This document shows positions 56,923-64,000 of a stretch of DNA of 64,000 nt, one piece after another; position 1 is the first letter of the stretch; each line of letters opens with the position of its first letter. The DNA is from an uncultured Roseburia sp. (GTDB lineage Bacteria > Bacillota > Clostridia > Lachnospirales > Lachnospiraceae), in NCBI GenBank assembly GCA_934309475.1, contig CAKRDK010000003.1, positions 115,115-179,114 on the forward strand. The letters run 5' to 3'. The notes beneath the pieces were generated by a model. It did not search any database, was not told where the DNA came from, and saw only the letters and a program-made list of their open reading frames with translations. Position numbers and translations under genes: made by a program.

Positions 56923-57771
56923 ATGCTAGAAATAAATAATATCCAGAAATCTTTCAAAGAAAAAAATGTGTTAAGAGGTGTTTCCTTTCAGGTAAAAGAA
57001 GGCGAGATTGTATGCCTGTTAGGAAATAATGGTGCAGGAAAGACTACGATTATAAATTGTATTTTAAAAATGATAAAGCCGGATAAGGGAACAATTCAAT
57101 TAGGTGGTAAAAATATACAGGAGTATCGGAATAAAGAGTATTTTTCAAAAGTGAGCGCCTTGTTAGAGTCAAGTGTCAATATCTATGATTATCTGACGGG
57201 AAGGCAGAACATCAACTATTTTGCTGGCTTAATGAATCTTGATAAGCACAGTCCTAAAATAGAAAAATACATTGATGAATTTGAACTGCGGGATTCCATT
57301 GATAAGCCTGCGGGAGAATATTCAAGGGGAATGCAGCAAAAATTAGCGTTAATCATTGCATTAATGTCATCGCCAAAGCTGCTCCTGTTAGATGAACCAA
57401 CATTGGGATTAGACATCAAAAGTAAATTATCTGTAATTACAATTTTAAATAGAATTGTAAAAGAAGAGAAAATGGCGGTAATACTCACGACGCACCAGAT
57501 GGAAGTTGTTGAGAAGTTAAACAGCCATATCCTGATATTAAAAGATGGTGTCGTCAAGCCATTCGAGCCGGAACAATACGAAACGGATTCTGTCTATGAG
57601 GTTTCCTATCTTGAAAATAATGAGGTAAAGCAGGAAGAGGTAGAAGGCACATTTCGTCAGGTTTATGAAAGCTATTGTGAAAAAGAAATGATTGAGATTA
57701 AGAAAAAAGAGAAAGAACTGGAAGAAATTATAATGGAGGTATTAGATGAATCTGATAAAAGCAGAATATAA
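56923..57771 (+). CDS. ABC transporter ATPase (ABC-2 / CcmA type)
   Basis: A 282-residue ATPase with Walker A GNNGAGKTT (about 35-43), signature YSRGMQQKLALIIALM (about 132-147), Walker B LLLDEPTLGLD and H loop TTHQME. The C-terminal 70 residues are a Lys/Glu-rich extension typical of this subfamily. It overlaps the permease gene by 26 bases. Drug, peptide or lipid export is possible. Confidence 0.93.
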   Translation: MLEINNIQKSFKEKNVLRGVSFQVKEGEIVCLLGNNGAGKTTIINCILKMIKPDKGTIQLGGKNIQEYRNKEYFSKVSALLESSVNIYDYLTGRQNINYFAGLMNLDKHSPKIEKYIDEFELRDSIDKPAGEYSRGMQQKLALIIALMSSPKLLLLDEPTLGLDIKSKLSVITILNRIVKEEKMAVILTTHQMEVVEKLNSHILILKDGVVKPFEPEQYETDSVYEVSYLENNEVKQEEVEGTFRQVYESYCEKEMIEIKKKEKELEEIIMEVLDESDKSRI

Positions 57772-58459
57772 AAAGACATTGACGGAAGCAGTCAGTTATT
57801 ACCCGGATTACATTGTTGGCCTGCTGACAGATTTACTATTGCTATTCATTGTAATTCAGACAGACGGCGACAGAAGTGAAAAAGTATTCGGATATATTTT
57901 ATGGATACTTGTCAGCGGTGTGCTGTCGGAAGCATCCATGTGCATTTCAACAGAAAAGCAGTTGGGGACATTGCAAAATCTGATGATAAAACCGTGTTCC
58001 ATTGCGCAAATCGTCACAGTGAAAACGTTAGTCTGGTTTACCATCAATTTTTGTAAAGCACTTATAACGGCAGTGATTGCCTCATTTTTTTTGGATATCG
58101 ACAATTTATTCAGATTTGAATATTTGTACATTATTGTTCTGGTATGTATGGGAATCATGGGATTTTCTTACATATTGTCGGCAATGACATTAATGTTTAC
58201 AAAAGTTGCATCTTTCGTCAATATTATCAGTTATGCATTTTTATTTTTATCGGGCAGCATTGTGGAAGTTCCGGATTTTTTGGTGCACACCAATCCGTTG
58301 TCCTATGGGGTGCGTTATACGTCACTTGTAATGCAAAATAAGGTGAGTGCAGCAAATTTTTTGACGCTGGTTCTTATCTGCGCGGGCTGGCTGCTTTGTG
58401 GCATTTTCATTTTCAAAATAACATTCCAGAACAGTAAACAATTTAAGTGGACATATTAA
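57746..58459 (+). CDS. ABC-2 type permease
   Basis: A 237-residue protein with six hydrophobic segments and the ABC-2 permease order; MNLIKAEYKKTLTEAVSYYPDY is the cytoplasmic start, and a pattern like PLSYGVRYTSLVMQNKVS precedes the last helix. ATG 57746 is six bases after GGAGG within the ATPase gene. Partner of the 56923 product. Confidence 0.9.
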   Translation: MNLIKAEYKKTLTEAVSYYPDYIVGLLTDLLLLFIVIQTDGDRSEKVFGYILWILVSGVLSEASMCISTEKQLGTLQNLMIKPCSIAQIVTVKTLVWFTINFCKALITAVIASFFLDIDNLFRFEYLYIIVLVCMGIMGFSYILSAMTLMFTKVASFVNIISYAFLFLSGSIVEVPDFLVHTNPLSYGVRYTSLVMQNKVSAANFLTLVLICAGWLLCGIFIFKITFQNSKQFKWTY

Positions 58460-58481
58460 CCATCAAACCAAGGAGTAGCCA

Positions 58482-58658
58482 ATGACAAAAATAGCATTTC
58501 TCGTAATCATAGTTGTATCATCCACAATTTTATCCTTAATCAGTTCCCCAAGGCTGCGCAAGGATATCCACACATTCTATGAAAATCGTGTAACCGGAAA
58601 AAGTGTGCTAAAAGATTTAGACGAGGAACAGAAAGAAATTGATAAACTGACGAGGTAG
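58482..58658 (+). CDS. 58-residue single-pass membrane protein
   Basis: A small gene with a good ribosome site (AAGGAG, about seven bases before ATG). Residues 3-20 (KIAFLVIIVVSSTILSLI) form one transmembrane helix; the remaining 38 residues are charged and helical, ending KDLDEEQKEIDKLTR. It lies 22 bases after the ABC-2 permease and before a hairpin terminator, so it is likely the last gene of that operon. No homologue is known to me. Confidence 0.75.
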   Translation: MTKIAFLVIIVVSSTILSLISSPRLRKDIHTFYENRVTGKSVLKDLDEEQKEIDKLTR

Positions 58659-58668
58659 CAGGATACTC

Positions 58669-58697
58669 TTGTTTTGCAAAAAGCAATCGGATATAAT
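58669..58697 (+). promoter_or_regulatory. Predicted promoter of the PF06541 gene, inside a terminator
   Basis: TTGTTT (58669-58674), 17-base spacer, TATAAT (58692-58697). The -10 is within the hairpin of the preceding terminator. Confidence 0.55.
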
Positions 58698-58722
58698 GAG
58701 AATTATATTTGATTGCTTTTTA
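58678..58722 (+). terminator. Terminator of the ABC-2 operon
   Basis: AAAAAGCAATC pairs with GATTGCTTTTT, with extra inner pairing (ATATAA / TTATAT). Confidence 0.8.
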
Positions 58723-58739
58723 AGTAAAGGAGACAAAAG

Positions 58740-59738
58740 ATGCCACAAAATTTTTATGAGCTGGTATGGATATTCATCATCTACGCCTTTTTAGGTTGGT
58801 GCACGGAAGTGTCCTACGCAGCATTGGATCGGGGAAAATTTGTAAACCGGGGATTTTTAAATGGACCGTACTGTCCAATTTACGGATGTGGAGTTGTAAT
58901 TGTTGTCGCGATTCTGACGCCGCTTAAGGAGAACCTGTTCATATTGTTCGTTGGTTCCTTCTTCCTGACGTCGGTTTTGGAATTTATCACAGGATTTTTG
59001 CTGGAAAAAGTGTTCCACAACAAATGGTGGGATTATTCGGATAAACCCTTTAACATTTGCGGATATGTATGTTTGAAATTTTCCATTTACTGGGGACTTG
59101 CTTGTACGTTTATCATGGATATTCTCCACCCGATGATTTACAAGGGAATCACGATGATACCATTCAAATTTGGTGTGGTGCTGCTCTGCATCATCATGAC
59201 AGCATTCGCAGTGGATTTATGTGTAACCGTATCCACGATTCTCAAGTTCAATCGACAGTTGAAGCTGTTAAATGAAATCGCAGGTCAGATTCATAAGTTG
59301 TCCGATGAGATTGGGGAAAATATCTACGAAAATGTCAACATGGTTGTGGAAAAGTCAGAAGAATTTCAGGAGACACATCCGGAGTTTGTGGAAAAACTAT
59401 CCGAGACAAAAGACAAGATTACCGATATTCCTTCTAACACTAAGGCAGCCCTCACAGAGAAAACAGATAACATGAAGCTTACAATCTCTGAAAACTACAT
59501 GGAAGCGAAGAGTGAATTTACAGCAAGAAAAGACAACTTTAGTGAATCCATGAAACAGAAATTAGCACTGCGTGAGGAACTGAATGCAAAATATCAGGAA
59601 TTGTTAGAGAATAAGAACAAGGGAATCCGCCGTCTGATGAAAGCGTTCCCGGATATGAAATCAAAGAATGAAAACGAAGCATTAAATCGTTTGAAGAACT
59701 ATCTCAGAGAAAAAGAAGAAAAGAAAAAGGAAGTCTAG
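58740..59738 (+). CDS. PF06541 family membrane protein with coiled-coil tail
   Basis: A 332-residue protein. The first 160 residues hold about five transmembrane helices and the typical motifs FLGWCTEVSYAALDRGKFVNRGFLNGPYCPIYG (in parts) and the KWWDYSDKPFNICGYVCL block of PF06541 (annotated as putative ABC transporter type IV, without proof of transport). The C-terminal half is a long charged coiled coil (about 175-332). The ribosome site AAAGGAG is clear. It ends two bases before the fumarase gene. Confidence 0.88.
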   Translation: MPQNFYELVWIFIIYAFLGWCTEVSYAALDRGKFVNRGFLNGPYCPIYGCGVVIVVAILTPLKENLFILFVGSFFLTSVLEFITGFLLEKVFHNKWWDYSDKPFNICGYVCLKFSIYWGLACTFIMDILHPMIYKGITMIPFKFGVVLLCIIMTAFAVDLCVTVSTILKFNRQLKLLNEIAGQIHKLSDEIGENIYENVNMVVEKSEEFQETHPEFVEKLSETKDKITDIPSNTKAALTEKTDNMKLTISENYMEAKSEFTARKDNFSESMKQKLALREELNAKYQELLENKNKGIRRLMKAFPDMKSKNENEALNRLKNYLREKEEKKKEV

Positions 59739-59740
59739 CT

Positions 59741-60586
59741 ATGATTCGTACGGTACAGACAAGTGAAGTCACAAAAAATATCAGGGAAATGTGCATTGAG
59801 GCAAATCATTATCTGTCAAAAGATATGGATGCGGCAATGAAAAATGCAGTTTCCACGGAAAAGTCAGAACTCGGGAAAAAGATTTTAAATCAGCTTCAGG
59901 ATAACCTCAAGATAGCGGATGAAGAGATGATTCCGATTTGTCAGGACACCGGTATGGCGGTCGTTTTTCTGGAAGTAGGGCAGGATGTCCATTTTGAAGG
60001 AGACAACATTGAAGATGCCATCAACGAAGGTGTTCGTCAGGGATATACAGATGGATTTTTAAGAAAATCGGTGGTAAAGGATCCGCTGATTCGTGAAAAT
60101 ACAAAAGATAATACGCCTGCTGTCATTCATTATTCCATTGTTCCGGGCGATAAAGTTACAATAACATTTGCACCAAAGGGATTTGGAAGTGAGAACATGA
60201 GTCGCGTTTTCATGCTAAAACCGGCAGATGGAATCGAAGGTGTCAAAAATGCAATTCTGACAGCCGTAAAAGATGCGGGCCCGAATGCCTGTCCGCCGAT
60301 GGTAGTCGGGGTTGGAATCGGTGGAACCTTTGAAAAGTGTGCCCTTCTTGCCAAGAAAGCGTTGACCAGACCGGTCAACACACATTCAGACATTCCATAT
60401 GTGAAAGAGATGGAAGAAGAGATGCTCACTCGAATCAATCAACTTGGAATTGGTCCGGGAGGACTTGGCGGAACGACAACCGCACTTGCCGTTAATATTA
60501 ATACCTATCCAACACACATCGCCGGACTTCCGGTGGCAATTAATATCTGCTGTCATGTGAATCGTCATGTAGTCCGTGAAATTTAA
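59741..60586 (+). CDS. fumA: Class I fumarate hydratase, alpha subunit
   Basis: A 281-residue subunit of the Fe-S fumarase/tartrate dehydratase family. The cluster cysteines are visible in PICQDTGMAVVF (about 66-77), NACPPMVVGVGIGGT (about 184-198) and NICCHVNRHV (about 268-277). It interconverts fumarate and malate. The matching beta subunit is not next to it but at 63352, about 2.8 kb downstream. A strong terminator follows this gene. Confidence 0.9.
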   Translation: MIRTVQTSEVTKNIREMCIEANHYLSKDMDAAMKNAVSTEKSELGKKILNQLQDNLKIADEEMIPICQDTGMAVVFLEVGQDVHFEGDNIEDAINEGVRQGYTDGFLRKSVVKDPLIRENTKDNTPAVIHYSIVPGDKVTITFAPKGFGSENMSRVFMLKPADGIEGVKNAILTAVKDAGPNACPPMVVGVGIGGTFEKCALLAKKALTRPVNTHSDIPYVKEMEEEMLTRINQLGIGPGGLGGTTTALAVNINTYPTHIAGLPVAINICCHVNRHVVREI

Positions 60587-60600
60587 AGACGAACATAATT

Positions 60601-60645
60601 AAACTCCGAAACAACCGGAAAAGAATTCGTCTGTTTCGGAGTTTT
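60601..60645. terminator. Bidirectional terminator
   Basis: A perfect 13-bp stem from AAACTCCGAAACA to TGTTTCGGAGTTT, with T-rich ends on both strands. It lies between the fumarase alpha gene and the convergent anti-sigma gene. Confidence 0.88.
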
Positions 60646-60649
60646 GTTA

Positions 60650-61561
60650 TTATTTGCGGATATCTGTTAAAACATCATTTGGAATGGTGAACGTAACGCA
60701 GCCCATATACATCGGTGCGACGTCTCCCTCATTAAAACTGATGACAAGTTCTCCATTTTCATTCAGGTAAAAAGAGGTATCATCGGTAATGCTCTGGAAA
60801 TCGCATTCCGGTACATCGGAATTAAGCCAATAGACCACATTTTCATCTGCCGCCATCTGTACTTTCATCTGCTGTTTGATGTTGTCGCTGATAACAGTAA
60901 GGTAATCGCTTCCATCTGTAAATAGATCTGCAAGTTTTAACCGTTCACCGGTGGTAAGGTCGATGGTATAGTAATAATCCCATTCGACACCGCTTCCGTC
61001 ACTCTGGTAGCACATTAATTTTAAGGTAAAATACTGCTCTGTTGTTGCAAGAACTTCAGATTTGACGGTCATATCCTGATAGCCATCTTCATTTTTTTTC
61101 TCATTTTCAAATTCCTGGATAAGTTCATCCGTAATCGTCTGAATCTCTGCATTGATTTCATCGGTCGACTTTTTTGTCTGTGCTGCAACGGCATCATCCT
61201 CGGTGTTATCGGTTGACTCCGTGTTCACGGCAATCTCCGGAACTGTGATGTCAGCGGTATTGTGCGCATCTTCATATTGGTAATCCCGGAATGTCACGAC
61301 ATCCACCAGCTTGGAAAGCCCCGGCACCTGGCTCATTGCGTAGGCAATAGTCGGTGAAGTATTCGGTAGAATTGTAAATACAACTGCAACGGCAGCGGCA
61401 GAAGCAACTATGTTTCGTAATGCACGGTGGTTACGTCTGGTACGGTTTTCTTTTTTTGCCTGCTCTATTTTTGCTTTCATCTGCTCGAGCTGTTCGGCAG
61501 ACATTTCGTGTTTCTGATAATTCTGTTTCATTTCATTCCATTCTTCTTCTCTTTTTTCCAT
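60650..61561 (-). CDS. RsiV-like anti-sigma factor (DUF3298)
   Basis: A 303-residue membrane protein: a cytoplasmic N terminus of about 45 residues with an anti-sigma-like helix (MSAEQLEQMKAKIEQAKKEN), one transmembrane helix (about 48-70) and an extracellular part with the DUF3298-type domain near the end (YYYTIDLTTGERLKLADLF, then INDVLTDI-like end PNDVLTDIRK). This is the layout of Bacillus RsiV, which holds SigV until lysozyme binds. The ECF sigma gene is immediately upstream, so the pair is a signalling unit. Whether lysozyme is the signal here is inference. Confidence 0.85.
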   Translation of the reverse strand: MEKREEEWNEMKQNYQKHEMSAEQLEQMKAKIEQAKKENRTRRNHRALRNIVASAAAVAVVFTILPNTSPTIAYAMSQVPGLSKLVDVVTFRDYQYEDAHNTADITVPEIAVNTESTDNTEDDAVAAQTKKSTDEINAEIQTITDELIQEFENEKKNEDGYQDMTVKSEVLATTEQYFTLKLMCYQSDGSGVEWDYYYTIDLTTGERLKLADLFTDGSDYLTVISDNIKQQMKVQMAADENVVYWLNSDVPECDFQSITDDTSFYLNENGELVISFNEGDVAPMYMGCVTFTIPNDVLTDIRK

Positions 61562-61615
61562 AACAATTTTCCTTTCTGACAGATGTTCCTGCCTAAACGA
61601 TATGGTTGTTTCATT

Positions 61616-62113
61616 CTAGGAAAAGACCCAGTCATCGTCTAATTGGAGTCTCAATTTCTTAATGCTGCGGTAAATTCTGCTCTTGATGGTGTTAATGTTT
61701 TCACCCATAATTTCAGCAATGTCCTCTAATTTCATCTCCTCAAAGAATTTCAGTTCCAGAAGAACCTGATCCTCTCTTGGAAGACATTCCATTGCCCGCT
61801 TCAAATCAATATCTTCATAGTTATCCTCGGTCTGCAGCTCAGAAGTGACATCATCGAGGTTTTCTGTTTTTCGCTGCCTACAGAAATCAAAAATTTCATT
61901 CAGCATAATCCGGTACAGCCATGTGGCTGCGTACTCTGGTTTCTGTAAGTTACTGCTGTTTTTTATAGCTTTGTAAGCTCCGTTCTGAACAATATCACCG
62001 GCATCGGCATCGTTATGAACATAGCTGTAGGCCAGGCGGTAGTATTGATTGTAATTTTTTAAAAGCAAATCTTCCACGGCTTTTTCTTTTGTTTTTCTTC
62101 CTGCCTGTATCAC
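61616..62113 (-). CDS. ECF RNA polymerase sigma factor (SigV-like)
   Basis: A 165-residue sigma-70 family protein with region 2 (YYRLAYSYVHNDADAGDIVQNGAYKA and TWLYRIMLNEIFDFCRQRK, seen in parts) and region 4 (LPREDQVLLELKFFEEMKLE and NINTIKSRIYRSIKKLR). The ATG lies just after a GGAGGCGT-type site. It is the first gene of a two-gene operon with the RsiV-like anti-sigma factor. The upstream region has an ECF-type promoter, which suggests autoregulation. Confidence 0.92.
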   Translation of the reverse strand: MIQAGRKTKEKAVEDLLLKNYNQYYRLAYSYVHNDADAGDIVQNGAYKAIKNSSNLQKPEYAATWLYRIMLNEIFDFCRQRKTENLDDVTSELQTEDNYEDIDLKRAMECLPREDQVLLELKFFEEMKLEDIAEIMGENINTIKSRIYRSIKKLRLQLDDDWVFS

Positions 62114-62170
62114 TCAGTTTTACGCCTCCTTTTGTTGTTCTAATAATTAGACTCAGAATGGGAGAAAAAA

Positions 62171-62216
62171 GTTTCACTTATTTTTAAATTTACGGAAAAA
62201 TTTTTTACAAGTTTCA
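62171..62216 (-). promoter_or_regulatory. ECF-type promoter(s) upstream of the sigma gene
   Basis: On the minus strand TGAAAC (62211-62216) is followed after 16 bases by CGTA (62191-62194), matching the ECF pattern TGAAAC-N16-CGTC. A second TGAAAC lies exactly 40 bases downstream (62171-62176), with only a weak -10 behind it. Confidence 0.6.
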
Positions 62217-62272
62217 ATTATTTTATCACAAGAACCGGTTCCGGTCACAAATGAAATCCTTATGAAAATGAA

Positions 62273-62301
62273 TTGATTTGAGAGAATGAATAGGATAGAA
62301 T
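62273..62301 (+). promoter_or_regulatory. Predicted promoter of the secreted hydrolase gene
   Basis: TTGATT (62273-62278), 17-base spacer, TAGAAT (62296-62301), about 30 bases before the start. Confidence 0.6.
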
Positions 62302-62332
62302 ACAGATAGAAAAAGTATATGGGGGAATGAGG

Positions 62333-63298
62333 ATGAGAAGGTATTGCAAATTAGTAGTTATGTTACTTGGAATGACATTTCTTTTTACTGCGTGCGGAAA
62401 AGAGAATGGGACTGACACACAAGAGGTGGAGATCTCCACACAGGAGAAAGAAGAAAAGGATGTACAAAGTCTGGTGGAGAAAAATTTTGATAAAAATGGA
62501 ATTACTAATTTTGAGGAGATTGATTTATCATCCTATGAAGAACAGGCGGGTATTTCACTAAAAGATTATGTCAGTTATCATTTTTATTATGAGAGTGACG
62601 GGCTTATGATAGAGGGTTACTTAAGTGCTCCTGCTGAACAGATAAAGGAGGATAACAAGAATCCATGCCTGATATTTAATCACGGTGGAAACCAGGATTA
62701 TGGTGCACTTGACCCGGTACAGACCACATATTATTCGTATGTTTTTGACACGATATGTGTTGCTTCCAATTACAGGGGATGTGGAGATAGTGAGGGAACG
62801 GATAGCTTTGGCGGAGATGATGTGGATGATGTGATTCGTCTGGTTGACATATGTAAGAATTTTGATTATGTAGATTCTGATAAAATTAATATGTTAGGAA
62901 TATCCCGGGGCGGAATGATGACATATGAAGCACTTCGTGCAGAAAAGGAGATTCACAAAGCGGTTGTAGTATCCGGACTGGCAGACAGTTTTATGGAATA
63001 TGAAGAAAGAGAAGATATGCAGTCGGTTTACAAGGAGTTAGTAGGCGGAACGCCGGATGAGCTTCCGGAAGAATATGAAAAAAGATCGGCGACATATTGG
63101 GCAGATGAGATTGACACGCCGCTTCTTATCTTTCACACAACAGGAGATGAAAAAGTTTCCTGTGCACAAGCAGACAAGATTGTGGATAAGTTAAAAGAAA
63201 ATGGAAAGGAATGTGAATATATCACGTTTGATTCTAATGAGCATGCGCAGCTTCGCAATGAAGATGTTGAGAAAATAAAAGAGTGGTTTTTACAATAG
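62333..63298 (+). CDS. Secreted alpha/beta hydrolase (S9/esterase-like lipoprotein)
   Basis: About 321 residues. A signal sequence ends in FTAC, a likely lipoprotein site. The mature domain is an alpha/beta hydrolase: FNHGGNQDYG (oxyanion), SNYRGCGDSEG, the nucleophile elbow GISRGGM (about residues 198-204), a likely acid in TTGDEKVS, and a His in SNEHAQL near the end. Close to prolyl-oligopeptidase or dienelactone-type hydrolases; substrate unknown. I prefer ATG 62333, six bases after GGGGG; ATG 62327 is possible. It is divergent from the ECF sigma operon. Confidence 0.85.
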   Translation: MRRYCKLVVMLLGMTFLFTACGKENGTDTQEVEISTQEKEEKDVQSLVEKNFDKNGITNFEEIDLSSYEEQAGISLKDYVSYHFYYESDGLMIEGYLSAPAEQIKEDNKNPCLIFNHGGNQDYGALDPVQTTYYSYVFDTICVASNYRGCGDSEGTDSFGGDDVDDVIRLVDICKNFDYVDSDKINMLGISRGGMMTYEALRAEKEIHKAVVVSGLADSFMEYEEREDMQSVYKELVGGTPDELPEEYEKRSATYWADEIDTPLLIFHTTGDEKVSCAQADKIVDKLKENGKECEYITFDSNEHAQLRNEDVEKIKEWFLQ

Positions 63299-63351
63299 AA
63301 AATAAAGTTGCATAGACTATCGTCATGAAAAGTATGACAGAAAGAGGAAAT

Positions 63352-63903
63352 ATGGACAAACACATTACAACACCCATCACAGCAGAGACAACAAAAGATT
63401 TAAAATCCGGTGATTACGTTTACATCACAGGAACGATTTATGTAGCGCGCGATGCAGCACACAAAAGAATGATAGAGGCATTAGAGCGCGGGGACAAACT
63501 TCCAATTGATATCAAGGACAGTACAATTTATTATATGGGACCATCCCCGGCGAGAGAAGGCCGTCCAATCGGCTCTGCAGGACCAACGACGGCATCCCGT
63601 ATGGATAAGTATGCGCCAACCCTGCTTGACCTCGGTGAGAAAGCCATGATTGGTAAAGGAAAAAGAACCAAAGAAGTTATTGATGCCATTGTCCGCAACC
63701 AGGCAGTTTACTTTGCAGCAATCGGAGGCGCCGGGGCTCTTTTGTCAAAATGTATCACAAAATCCGAGGTAGTCTGTTACGAAGATCTCGGCGCAGAGGC
63801 AATCCGTAAAATAGAAGTCAAAGATTTCCCGGTGATTGTAGTAATTGACCGTGAAGGAAACAACCTTTATGAGACAGCCATTCAGGAATACTGCAAATTA
63901 TAA
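63352..63903 (+). CDS. fumB: Class I fumarate hydratase, beta subunit
   Basis: A 183-residue beta subunit: VYITGTIYVARDAAHKRM, then GPSPAREGRPIGSAGPTTASRMD (in parts) and GKGKRTKEV are the family hallmarks. It starts at ATG 63352, four bases after AGAGG. It completes the fumarase whose alpha subunit is at 59741. The gene symbol is a family-based choice. Confidence 0.9.
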   Translation: MDKHITTPITAETTKDLKSGDYVYITGTIYVARDAAHKRMIEALERGDKLPIDIKDSTIYYMGPSPAREGRPIGSAGPTTASRMDKYAPTLLDLGEKAMIGKGKRTKEVIDAIVRNQAVYFAAIGGAGALLSKCITKSEVVCYEDLGAEAIRKIEVKDFPVIVVIDREGNNLYETAIQEYCKL

Positions 63904-63925
63904 ATAGAAACAGGAGGAAAAGAAA

Positions 63926-64000
63926 ATGCCATTTATTGATTCCAAAATTACAGTACCGGTCACACCGGAAAAGAAAGAAGCCATCAAATCAAGGTTAGGT
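63926..64000 (+). CDS. MIF/tautomerase-like protein, N-terminal part (cut by window end)
   Basis: The first 25 residues, MPFIDSKITVPVTPEKKEAI and on. Pro2 is the catalytic residue position in the tautomerase/MIF superfamily, and the N-terminal strand fits. AGGAGG precedes the ATG. The rest is outside the window, so the call is provisional. Confidence 0.7.
   Translation, partial: MPFIDSKITVPVTPEKKEAIKSRLG

Overview
The window is the replication-origin neighbourhood of a low-GC Firmicute, most probably a spore-forming Lachnospiraceae (Roseburia/Agathobacter-like). The origin-proximal order is rpmH-rnpA-yidD-yidC-jag-mnmE-mnmG-rsmG on the minus strand and dnaA-dnaN-yaaA-recF-gyrB-gyrA on the plus strand. 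SpmA/SpmB, two perfect parS sites beside parA/parB, and Lachnospiraceae-typical families (DUF3881, DUF4446, PF06541) support this. The lineage is inferred from gene content and order only. Leading-strand orientation flips in the rpmH-dnaA-dnaN interval (about 39.4-41.7 kb), where clusters of DnaA boxes mark a bipartite oriC.

Layout. 0-5 kb: spore maturation genes spmA and spmB, pushed apart by a small transcription unit, then a very large secreted DUF5704-like protein that appears to start at ATT. 5-10 kb: a DUF885 metallopeptidase lipoprotein and a compact signalling module: AgrC-like kinase, LytTR regulator, a promoter with a 20-bp-spaced direct repeat, a secreted protein interrupted at an A9 tract, and a lipoprotein. 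10-16 kb (minus): a housekeeping block syntenic with Bacillus yaaO-yabC (decarboxylase, guanylate-kinase-like protein, YaaR, HolB, RicT, TrmN6-like, RsmI). 16-19 kb: mobA, an AbiEi/AbiEii-like pair whose second member has lost the nucleotidyltransferase motifs, and an ArgR-like regulator. 19-32 kb: D,D-carboxypeptidase, trmB, tRNA-Lys, pepT, a repeat-rich membrane protein, tRNA-Arg, DUF3881, HD-GYP, DUF4446, parB, parA, parS, a DegS/DegU-like two-component system and an alpha/beta-hydrolase-fold protein without a normal catalytic His. 32-49 kb: the oriC core.

49-60 kb is an accessory transporter region: an FtsX-type ABC system (two permeases and an ATPase), a pair of ABC exporter half-transporters, a third half-transporter, and an ABC-2 pair with a 58-residue membrane protein. 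A 23-bp identical sequence lies at the same distance upstream of the predicted -10 of the first and last of these operons, so they are probably co-regulated. 60-64 kb: the fumarase alpha and beta genes are separated by a SigV/RsiV-like sigma/anti-sigma operon (with an ECF-type promoter in front of it) and a secreted esterase; the window ends inside a MIF/tautomerase-like gene.

No CRISPR array, rRNA operon, prophage or intact insertion sequence was seen. The most novel-looking items are the LytTR/secreted-protein module with its possible slippery A9 tract, the degenerate AbiE pair, the shared operator of the ABC clusters, and the related intergenic elements after dnaN and gyrB.
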